DNA from: Cryptomeria japonica
Taxonomy: Eukaryota; Streptophyta; Pinopsida; Cupressales; Cupressaceae
Direction of reading: 5' to 3'
Length of the DNA stretch: 64,000 bases
Assembly: GCF_030272615.1 (NCBI RefSeq)
Contig: NC_081410.1
Span: 574,503,241 to 574,567,240 of the forward strand
The notes beneath the pieces are model-generated. The model was not told the origin of the DNA. It saw only the letters and a list, made by a program, of their open reading frames with translations, and made no database searches. The position numbers and the translations under genes were made by a program. Of this stretch, positions 10,316-19,432 are shown in pieces (within the stretch, counting starts at the first letter, position 1; each line of letters begins with the position of its first letter).

Positions 10316-11877
10316 GTGCAAACTAGAAGAAGACTTGCCCGTAATGATGAACATGTAAACTTCTGCCTCATAACTGAAGTAGAACCTAAAACATTCAATA
10401 AGGCCAACAAAAGACAAGAATGGATGGATGTCATGGAAGAAGAGCTGCAACAGATTGAGAAGAACAAGACTTGGGAATTAGTCCCTAGACTGGAAGACAA
10501 GAACATCATTGGCACTAAATGGGTCTACCAGAATAAGATGACTGAAGAAGGTAAAATTGTTAGGCATAAAGTTAAACTAGTGTGCAAAGGATACTCTCAG
10601 GTAGAGGGAATTGACTTTGAAGAAACATTTGCACCGGTAGCCAGATTAGAAGCAATTAGAATGTTTCTAGCCTTCTCTGCCTACAAGGGTCATAAAGTAT
10701 ATCAGATGGATGTAAAATTTGCCTTCCTAAATGGAAATTTGGAAGAACAAGTGTACATAGAGCAACTAGAAGGGTTTTTGCTACATGATGATGAAATATT
10801 TGTGTGTCGGCTGAAGAAGGCCCTGCATGATCTAAATCAAGCTCCTAGAGCATGGTATTTGAGATTAGATCAGTACCTAAATGAGCCGGGATTCAAAAAG
10901 GGGAGTGCTGACAACAATTTGTACATAAAGAAAGATGAAAACATGATTATTGTGGTTGTGTATGTAGATGACATTATCTTTGGAGGCAACAAGGACACCC
11001 TCTCCAAATAATTTGCTAATCAGATGCAGTCATAATTCGAGATGTCAATGCTTGGTGAATTGATATACTTCCTTGGTTTGCAGATATCACAGCAAGATAA
11101 GGGAATATATATCTCACATATCAAGTATGCAAAGAAAATGTTGAAGAAATTTTAATTGGAGGATTGTAAACCAATAAGTACCCCCATGGTGACCGGAAGT
11201 AAATTGAGCAAGAATGATGAATCACCGGTGGTGGATCAGACTTTGTATAGATCAATGATGGGAAGTCTATTGTATCTAACTGCTTCTAGACCGGATATAG
11301 TACAAGCAGTATGTATGGTGGCCAGATTCCAAGCTACACCTAAGCAGTCACATATGAATGTTGTAAGTAGAATCTTTAGGTACTACAAGGGACACTCAAT
11401 TATGGATTGTGGTACCCTAAACAAAGAGAATTCATCTTGGAAGCATATAGTGATGCTGATTGGGCAGGTTGCATTGATGATCAGAAGAGCACAAGTGGTG
11501 ATGCATTCTTCCTAGGTGACCGGTTGGTCTCATGGCATAGCGAGAAGTAGGACTCGGTCTCTCTATCAACCACTGAAGCAGAATTCATTATTGCTGCTAC
11601 ATGTTGCTCTTAGGCGCTTTGGATGAAGCAGACCCTCAAAGACATACAGGTAGACATCACTGATCCTACTCTCGTCTGGTGTGATAATTCGAGTGCAATC
11701 AACATAGCAAAGAATCCGGTGATGCATTCCAGAACAAAGCACATTGCTATCAAGTATCATTTTCTCAGAGAGAAAGTTGAAGGACAGGAGGTAAGAATGG
11801 ATTATGTCCCTACTAGAGAACAGGTAGCAGACATTTTCACCAAACCATTACTGATAAGCACATTTGAGTACCTCTGA
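10316..11877 (+). pseudogene. Copia-1 reverse transcriptase and RNase H
   Basis: RVT_2-type reverse transcriptase from 10316, with [46 protein letters not shown] and the catalytic [10 protein letters not shown] (about 10957-10986). The frame stops at 11009-11011 and continues with LGLQISQQDKGIYISH and, from 11156, PISTPMVTGSKLSKN and the connection-domain wording LYLTASRPDIVQAV. After a frameshift near 11440 the RNase H reads YSDADWAGC, STTEAEFI, WCDNSSAINIAKNPVMHSRT and ADIFTKPL, ending with a stop at 11875-11877. All expected motifs are present but in at least three frames. Confidence 0.9.
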
Positions 11878-12051
11878 CACAAGTTGAGATTTGTATCATC
11901 TGCCTTATGCACTTGAGCAAGGAAGGATTTATATGGTACTGAGGGAGCTCAGTCTAGATCAAAGGGGGAGTGTACAGTACCCTTTGTCATTGTGTCAAAG
12001 GGGGAGAAATATATTGCTATGAAGTGTCTTTAGGTAAGTTGACATCAATGC

Positions 12052-12064
12052 CAAAGGGGGAGAT
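12052..12064 (+). other. Polypurine tract of Copia-1
   Basis: The purine run AAAGGGGGAGA lies immediately upstream of the 3' LTR start and would prime plus-strand DNA synthesis. Similar AAAGGGGGAG runs at about 11960 and 11998 suggest local repetition of the tract in the 3' untranslated region. Confidence 0.8.
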
Positions 12065-13868
12065 TGTTGGCATTTGGCATTAAGTTGTCATTGATGTCAA
12101 CCAATTTGGCAAGGTTACTAGTAAGTAAGAACTGGTGACCGATATGATGGCAATACACATGAGAGTGAGAAGATAGAAGGAAGGCTACCAATAAACAAGG
12201 CTTATCGGTAAGGCATAAATCGGGATGAAGATTGTTTGTGTGTTATGATGGCACAACAACCGGTGAACAAAACAAAAAGGATTTTTGATGGTCATGCTGG
12301 TAAAATAGACTAAACCGGTAGTCAACCTTGGTCACCAAAGTATGTCAAACTGACATAGGAATCCAAGAAAAGGTGGATGTCGACAAGAATAACAGCTGGA
12401 TCCCAGGTGGGGATATTGCACAGGTCGATGGAGTGTGCATTGATGTAACAAATCTGCAGGCAAGTCGGCTTTTATTGGGGATCCACAAGTCATGGACAAT
12501 GCCAGAAGATTGCGGCTCGAGGAAGGCAAGATGGAAATAGAACTGCACTGATCCAGCAAGAAGATTTGATCTTCATACCTTTTTGCTGAAGGAAACAACA
12601 AAACCATTAATGGCAAGTGATAGAGAAAAGCAGAAAAGCACATTGGACTGCGAAGTTTAGTTGGTGATTGATCGTTGTCATAAAGATCATATCCTTGAAA
12701 AGAAGATCGAATCAAAGGGGATTCAGATTGAGCTGGAAAAGGAAAACCTAACACAATAGTGTTTGAATTCATTCTTGGCAGGAATCTATGATTATAAATA
12801 CATAAGCTCAAAACAAAAAAGATTGATGCTTGAAGAGAAGAAGAAGAGTAAAGATAGCTTGAGTGCAGAGAAGAATCATCTCCAAATTTAGAAAACGCAC
12901 ATTGGAATGCGAAGTTCAGCTGGTGATTGATCGTTGTCATAAAGATCATATCCTTGAAAAGCAGATCGAATCAAAGGGGATTCAAATTGAGCTGGAAAAG
13001 GAAAATCTAACACGATAGTGTTTGAATACATTCTTGGTGGGAATCCATGATTATAAATACATAAGCTCGAAACAAAAAAGATTGATGCTTGAAGTGAAGA
13101 AGAAGAGTAAAGAGAGCTTGAGTGCAAAGAAGAATCATCTCCCTTAGAATTTATTTTAAGTAAGTTGCAGAGTGAGTCAACAAGAAAATCGGTGAGAGGG
13201 TTTTAACCGACAGTGATATTGATTGAGTATCGGTATAACTGTAGCAAGTACAACAGTCAAGAAAACCAGTGAGGTGTGGTAGAGCAAGGTGGCATCCAAG
13301 TGTGACACAGTGAGTTGTGAGAAAGAGAGAGAGAGAAGAGAGGCCAAGAATCAAAGAGAGTGATCTCACAACTAGCAGTGTGAGATCCAATAAAGAAGAG
13401 AAGACTATCAACCAATAGTAACATATTTGATCAAAAGTTGCAGAACTCATTTACAACAAGAAGTCATAACTATATCTAAATTATATTTTAATATATACAT
13501 CACCAAGTTGGAGCTTGGTGCAGGGGTTTGTGCTCCTTGGGTTGGTGCCCTAAATCAGTAGGAGTTGGTGCTCCTTGGGTTGGTGCCCTAAATCTTTGTA
13601 ATTCAGTGTTTCACTTGTGAGGCTGGATTGGAGTAGTAGTGTCCAATAGCATTTCTCACCGAGGTTTTTTCCATATTGGGTTTTCCTCGTACATCTGGTG
13701 TTGTGGGTTGCATTTGTGTGATTGTCTTCTTTGGTCTCCTCATTTGCTTTACTGGTTTGATTGTTTAGTACTTAAAACAACAACCGGTATTGTGAAGTTG
13801 GCTTAACGGTAAAAAGATTTTAGGAACCTCTAATTCAACCCCCTCTCAGTGGCACTCTGTGTTCAACA
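12065..13868 (+). repeat. Copia-1 3' LTR with internal promoter duplication
   Basis: Starts TGTTGGCATTTGGCATTAAG and ends GTGTTCAACA. It is 1,804 bases against 1,551 for the 5' LTR. Most of the excess is a tandem duplication of about 259 bases that includes the TATA box (12793-12800 and 13052-13059). A smaller repeat of GGAGTTGGTGCTCC-like text lies near 13510-13590. Confidence 0.92.
12625..13143 (+). repeat. Tandem duplication carrying the LTR core promoter
   Basis: Two copies of about 259 bases. Each contains GATTGATCGTTGTCATAAAG, AATCAAAGGGGATTC, a TATAAATACATAAGCTC box and GCTTGAGTGCA. The junction near 12884 joins ...ATCATCTCC to AAATTTAGAAAACG. The 5' LTR has CTCC both before AAATTTAG and after GAATC, so the duplication joins at a shared CTCC microhomology. 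Both copies have since accumulated differences. Confidence 0.88.
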
Positions 13869-13873
13869 AAAAT

Positions 13874-14461
13874 ATCCTTTATCCTTAATCTCTACATAAT
13901 CAAAAAGATAATTTCTAGGGATTTAGTATCTTGCAAAATGTTTCCCTATTCTTGAGCTATTAATCCAAAGGGTGATGATTCCCTAAATGGTTCTATTATG
14001 GATTTTTGCATTAGTAATGAATTTGTTGATGCAAATATTTTCCTACTCCTTTTCTCTTCCATCTATATTGATGTTTTATTGATGGAGATTATTCAAAAAC
14101 TAGGCCACTTTCTTGTGTATATGAACAAATCTTCCACACTAAAATAATACTATGAAATCATGATCACATATAATTACATGTTTCTCAACTATGATAAATA
14201 CTAGCTTAGATATATCTCTATGAAATATAAAGAGATATATTATGTTTGTTGTTCCTATCAACCTAGTGTGACAAATATAGGATACAAACTTGATGAATTA
14301 TATCAATCATTTTTTGGAAAATACCATTTCCTAGATAACTAAACTAGTACAAAAATATCTTTTTATATGTAATTTTGTTTTGGGGATTGGTAAATATAAC
14401 TACAACTACAAAAACATTAATAATAATTAAAGATTATGAATTTGTAATAAATACTAAATTA
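13874..14461. other. AT-rich spacer between two LTR elements
   Basis: About 590 bases of AT-rich DNA with no recognised feature. Its first five bases follow the right target duplication of Copia-1. Confidence 0.5.
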
Positions 14462-14659
14462 TGTTTAAAAATATTACATTAGAATGGCTTTAAACTAACT
14501 ATTTAAAATTAAGCTAATAGGTTGTTGGTTATCTGAATTTTTTTTTAAAAATTGTAAAAAAATAGAACTTTATAGAGTCGAATGAAAAGCAATGTAACAT
14601 CATTCAAATGAATCAATATATTGATTTTTATGAGCAGCAATGGTTTGATCTTCTCACCA
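14462..14659 (+). repeat. 5' LTR of short non-autonomous element
   Basis: Begins TGTTTAAAAATATTAC and ends near TTCTCACCA. Alignment with the interrupted 3' LTR supports the limits; the last few bases are uncertain. Confidence 0.65.
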
Positions 14660-14667
14660 TTTTAATA

Positions 14668-14679
14668 TGGTATCAAAGT
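14668..14679 (+). other. Primer binding site of short element
   Basis: TGGTATCAAAGT differs from the usual TGGTATCAGAGC at two positions near the end, as expected of a decayed iMet-type primer site. Confidence 0.6.
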
Positions 14680-14875
14680 AATAAAAGAGGTATGGAGGAG
14701 GTGAGTTGAGGAAAGAATGTCTCATAGACAACCTTACCAACCGTTTGAACTATGAACCAAAGCTAATCAAAGTAATAATCTTGTGATTGAGGAAGCAGTG
14801 AAGGTAAAGAAAGAAATCAAAGTGATTGTTATCAAGAAAGGACATCATGGAAAAGTATGTTAATGAATAAATCTG

Positions 14876-15329
14876 CTAGAGAGATCTTGGCAGTAGGAGT
14901 AATTTACGCCAGTCGCAAATGATGTTCCAAATTAGAAATGCATTGATCAAGACAATTGTATTGAAGAGCGGCGTAGAAGTTGACCATAGCCAAGCATAAA
15001 AACAAATGAGGCATTTATTTTTGAAGGAGAAGCGTCGTTGGAAGATGTTGGAATATGGCTTGACATCAGCCAGCTGCATTTTCTTTTGAAAGTTTTCTAA
15101 AGCTTAAATTTCAACAAATCAATGTGGCGCATATCTTGCATCCATTGCAATCCTTAAGACCACAATTCATTGGGGTAGTTCTTCCTATGAACACTACATT
15201 CCATGGAGCGGATTTTGTGATATAATCGTTGGAAAAGACAATCTGCTGAGTCGAGAGAGTGGGGATTTGAGATAAGTAGCCATCGCTCTGCTCGTGTAAT
15301 TCTTTAGAACATTTTTTTGGCTTGAGCAT
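14876..15329 (-). pseudogene. Unrecognised minus-strand coding-like fragments inside short element
   Basis: Two minus-strand frames (15329-15111, then 15079-14876) lie opposite to the element's orientation. The first contains YLSQIPTLSTQQIVFSNDY, VVFIGRTTPMNCG and the cysteine-rich CNGCKICATLIC; the second contains RRFSFKNKCLICFYAWLW and a hydrophobic stretch. They may be exons of a captured host gene, since the intervening 30 bases break the frame, but I do not recognise the family. No retroelement domain is visible. Capture of host sequence by small LTR elements is known; applying it here is inference. Confidence 0.3.
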
Positions 15330-16221
15330 TACATTATTATTGCTTAGACAGTAACTAAAAGGGAGGTTTATGATAGAAATTAAGCGGGGTTTGATTCAAC
15401 ATAGAAACCATTTCAAGCACTAGAACCTTTTAGATTGTGCATTGGTCAAATTTATTATTTATTTATTTTTTTTTATTTTTTTTTATTTTTTGGGTGCGAG
15501 ACTGGTGTATGGTAGAATTGGTGAGGACAGAAAGGCATTCATTTCGATATGATAGTTATTGTTTTCTAGAATTGTGAAATAAAAGTATGGATAATTTATT
15601 TTTATGTGATGGAGAAGCAATTTTCTTTCAGTGTGAGTTTTAAATTTTTAATTGTTAAGTTATATCTATATAAATTTCATTGCATGCATAGGCATATGCA
15701 AGGTGAGAGGATATTGAACTTCATAATAGCTGTGTGTTTTTTTAGTTTGACTATGGTTTCTTGAAACTTTAGAAATAGAGTCATGATGACATTTTGTATA
15801 CGAAGTCACATTATAAAAGATGTATTATCAAGTGGAATCAAACATCTTGTTAATTCTATTTATTACCATAGTCATGCATTCCTAGGGTCATTTGTGTTAC
15901 ACTTATTACATTTAAGGAAACTTAGAGACTCACATGCAACATCTAATGACTAGAGTTTAAAAGAAGATCAAACTAGAGGTTGAAAGAAATGGAGGCGAGA
16001 AGAAATCTATCATACTAAGATAGCTTCTTTCTTAGGGATGATTCATTCCATGAGAAGTAACTCACTTGTGTCCCTAAAGAAAAGAGGGCTCTTGGCATGA
16101 TGTGTGTCCCTTCAAGAAGCAAAGGTGGGCTAGATTTATTGTGGATGCACTTGGTGTATTCATATTGGGTTTGTGATTTGTCCAATAGAGGAGAGATTAT
16201 TTCCACAACACTACAAGAGTC

Positions 16222-16345
16222 TAGACACACTCAGAGGAGATGCAGAATTTTGGAGGAAATGTGTCTCATGTACAACACTAAAGGAGGCATTAGACACACT
16301 CAGAGGAGATATGGACTTTTAGAGGAAATGTCTCTCATTGTGCAA
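16222..16345 (+). repeat. Two-copy tandem repeat, unit about 69 bases
   Basis: TAGACACACTCAGAGGAGAT occurs at 16222 and 16291, each followed by a GAGGAAATG(TG)TCTCAT-like text. It lies in the internal region of the short non-autonomous element. Confidence 0.8.
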
Positions 16346-16554
16346 GTAGGCTGGGAACACTTCATGTTATCGCATGTTCTTCAAATGGTTGGAGGTTCTA
16401 CAATGAGGAGATCTACTAATGAGGTCAATCTGGTATTTCTTGGGTGAGTTTGGAGGATAAATGAAGGCACTTCATCAAATTTTCAAGAAGGGTTGTTGTG
16501 ATCAACCGTTGCAATGTTTCATCCTTTGTTGGCATTTATGTAGTAAGGGGCGAA

Positions 16555-16646
16555 TGTTGGAAAATATTACCTTAAAGATTAGTTTAGAATAATTAATTAG
16601 TCATATGTTAGTAGGTTACTTGATTAGTTGCATTTTGTCGAAAGTT
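16555..16646 (+). repeat. 3' LTR of short element, left portion
   Basis: Starts TGTTGGAAAATATTACCTTA directly after a purine-rich TAAGGGGCGAA. It is cut at 16646 by the LINE; the sequence resumes at 22288. The last 13 bases (16634-16646) are the left copy of the LINE target duplication. Confidence 0.75.
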
Positions 16647-16846
16647 TTTGAATATGGGAAAATAGGTTTTCATGGGCCCTTGAAACCCATTATAGCAAGA
16701 AGATCAAAAGATTTACATTAAAGTGCAGCAAAACCAAAAAACAACAAACCAAGGAAAGACAGTGGACAAACAAAACACCAGCAAACAAGAGACATCAGAA
16801 CAAAGACCAAAAAGGACCGTCAAAAACCCAGGATTAGGTTAATTTC

Positions 16847-18424
16847 TGAAGCATTTCCGCCGCTTCCAGCTCCAACTGTTCCATATTATCAACTGCCCGC
16901 TTTATATCCTCGATTTCCTTGTTGCGGCTTTACATCTTTTTAGTGCTTACCCTCGTTCTCCTCCCAAGCCCTGTATCCTTATCATCTAGGGTGTCATCCT
17001 TAACATCAATAATGCCCGCCGTTGCCTTATCCCCATGGTAGTTCTCCAGATTACTGATGAGGGCCTTCATGCTAGTTGAGGCAGCCTTAAGAATTTTATG
17101 GTTTTTCTCACCTATTTTTTTTAGCGTGCTCTCAACTCCATCAAGTCTCTTTTCAATGGCACCTTCTCTCTTTTCCAAGCTAAGAAAGTTATTGTGATTA
17201 GCGTTGATAATCTCCTCTCCATTACCAATAGATTTGGTGAACTTGCTGAGACAATTAGGGAGGGGGTTGAATTTTCTCGAGCCTAAAGCCCATAAGGTCT
17301 TGATTTTCCTTGCTTCCTAGGCCTGCTTGGTTTTAATGCCTACAATTTCCTTATGCATCTATCTAGGAGCACCTATTTGAAGCTATACATACCATTATTG
17401 ATGCAAATATCAATATCCAGGTGATGCTCTTCTTGGTTCTTATCACCAGCGGTATCAAGACTCAGTCACGAGAGGCAACCGGTCCTTGGTGCCTACCTCC
17501 TTATTTTTAGGAGTCTTCTTTTTCTTCTTTTGGCTCACAAGGGTTTGGACCTCCTCACTTCCAGTATCCATATCATTGCCAGTCCCATAATCCTCCTCAT
17601 ACCAGGTATCCTCATCCTCCCCTCTCTGCTTCTTTTTGGCCGACCCTTTGTTCTGTTTCCCCTGCCCAATTTTTCTATTTTTGTGCTTGACCCAGCAATT
17701 TGGGGGTCATCCTCTGTCTCAGCTTTCGTTTCATAGCATTCACCTTCCTCATCATTAGAGTCATCTAGATCCTCATCCGATTCGGAGTTCTCAGCTATAT
17801 TCAACTGGATAATCGTGTTCTTGATGTAATTATACACAATCACCATCAAACCTTCGTGCATTGTAGGGTTGATACTGGGGTTGGATATGGAATCCTTGAT
17901 CCCCACATTAAGGGCACAAAAAAGATAATATGGAAAAGAAATTTTATTTTTATGCCTAAAATGATTAAGACAAAGTGGTAGTTGTAAACCCTAGTGTATC
18001 TACCATCAAGTGTGATAAATTTCATTATAGCAAGCAAAGCCCTTTGCCAAATTAATTTAATTGCCTTTGGCGAGAAGTAGGCATGGCTGCCCTTCACAAG
18101 TCTAGCCTTCTCCTCCTCATCCTTCAGAAATTTATTCACGGCAGCGTCTGAAATCTTTATGTCCCTGTAAAACTTGAAGCCCTCCATAGGAAGACCCGTT
18201 GCCTCCGCACTCATAGTTTCAGTCACCTTGACCTTCCTATTTTCAATGGTTAACATTCCTTCATTCTAGCCCTTCTTGAAGATTCTCGTAATTTTGGGTC
18301 GTTTCTCCTGCATATTTTCCATGAAATCCGTCATCTTGGCAACTTAAAGGATTTCCTAGACCTGTGGATGACTCTTCCATTTATCAATGGTGGTAGCCTC
18401 CATTCTCTTACGTTTTCCACCCAT
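16847..18424 (-). pseudogene. Extra LINE-borne ORF downstream of RNase H, unknown function
   Basis: Starts at 18424 with MGGKRKRMEATTIDKWKS (a basic, nuclear-localisation-like start). It continues through stops near 18360 and 18270 into EGFKFYRDIKISDAAVNKF, KLIWQRALLAIMKFITLDG and RYTRVYNYHFVL, then shifts frame near 17950. The next frame has FPYYLFCALNVGIKDS and NPTMHEGLMVIVYNYIKN, then a very acidic stretch (SESDEDLDDSNDEEGE) and a basic one (KGRPKRSREGR). The last part (17178-16847) is coiled-coil-like: EKREGAIEKRLDGVESTLKK and IEDIKRAVDNMEQLELEAAE. I do not recognise the family. It lies inside the LINE target duplication but 3' of ORF2, where plant L1 elements normally have only untranslated sequence. 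Confidence 0.5.
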
Positions 18425-18739
18425 GATGTTATTGGTGTTAATAGTCTGTAATTCCCACCTGATATCTTTTTTCATGAAAGACTTTCTGTGATAACCCGCT
18501 CGAATTCTATGGGAATTTTTTATGCTATTGTTGAAGAGGGATAAAAATGCACATAAATCATGCGAAGTTAACCTACAATGATTACTGTACCTCTTTTTTG
18601 GCTACCTACAAAACCAGCTCCTGCTACCATGACATCTCCTTACACCTCGAGAAATGATTTCAAATCTGGCCCTACTTACCATGCAATCTTTTATAAGTTA
18701 AGATATCACATGCCGCACACGGTAGCTCCCCTTTGCCAT

Positions 18740-19326
18740 TCCAGGTAATAATTATCTTGCTTTGTACTACCTCATTGGCATCCCAATCAATGCTCCAATT
18801 CTAGCTCTATGTAAACATGGGATATGTGGCATTTTTTAAACCCCTGAAGCAACTCCCTGGCAAACTCAATGATGTTCTTGATAGTCCACGATGGTTAATG
18901 ATTACCGAGAAGGTAGTTAATATTTTTTTTGGAGTCGCCTTCCAACCATATCATTTTGACCCCTAAATTAGAGGCTAATTTAATAGATTGGAGGGCACCC
19001 ATAGCTTCTACCATATGATTTGTCTAAATTCCTAAGGGAAAGGCCACAACCCCAGTGCAAAAGCCAGCCCCATTTCGGATAACACCGCCACAACCAGCCA
19101 GTTCTAGATTTCCTTTTGCCGCCTCATCAAAGTTGGCCTTAAACCAATCATTGGGGGGAAACGACCAACAACACAGTCTTCTATTGATTTGGTTGATGTT
19201 AGAGCCCAAGAAAGATGGGATATTCCATCTTTTGAGAACATCAAAGTCCTCATTATTGATATAACAGTGCACCCCCCTGGCCATCACATTCTCAACACAA
19301 TTATTTTTTATCTTGACACACACCAC
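18740..19326 (-). pseudogene. LINE RNase H domain
   Basis: The N-terminal part reads WFKANFDEAAKGNLELAGCG and GVIRNGAGFCTGVVAFPLG, where plant LINE RNase H has a catalytic Asp in the NxDGA-type motif (here NFDEA). After a stop near 19024 it continues with EAMGALQSIKLASNLG and MIWLEGDSKNIINYLLGN, supplying the later Glu and Asp of the active site. Further stops near 18900-18740 end the recognisable domain. It would remove RNA from the hybrid after reverse transcription. Confidence 0.75.
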
Positions 19327-19432
19327 TTCAGAGGTGTTAATATCATTATGGAATATTCTATTGTTTCTCTCTTTCCATATCCCCCAGATGATATGGGCAA
19401 AGGAGAACTTCCAAAGATTTCTTATGGTGATG

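Larger units (their letters stand above)
5063..13868 (+). mobile_element. Copia-1: complete Ty1/Copia LTR retrotransposon
   Basis: An 8.8 kb element with both LTRs beginning TGTTGGCATTTGGCATTAAG (5063 and 12065), a tRNA-iMet-type primer binding site (6616-6627), a polypurine tract just before the 3' LTR, and a perfect 5-bp target duplication AAAAT on both sides. Gene order is gag, coiled-coil/zinc-knuckle region, protease, integrase, reverse transcriptase, RNase H, which is the Copia order. Frameshifts and stops occur in every domain, so it is no longer autonomous. Long LTRs, the large coiled-coil region and the RT wording suggest a SIRE/Maximus-like lineage, but that clade call is tentative. 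The 3' LTR is longer than the 5' LTR because of an internal duplication. Confidence 0.93.

Noticed and set aside
12332-13450. Minus-strand frames repeating HSSSLYSSSSLQASIFF text
   Set aside because: They arise from the duplicated LTR promoter unit read on the wrong strand.
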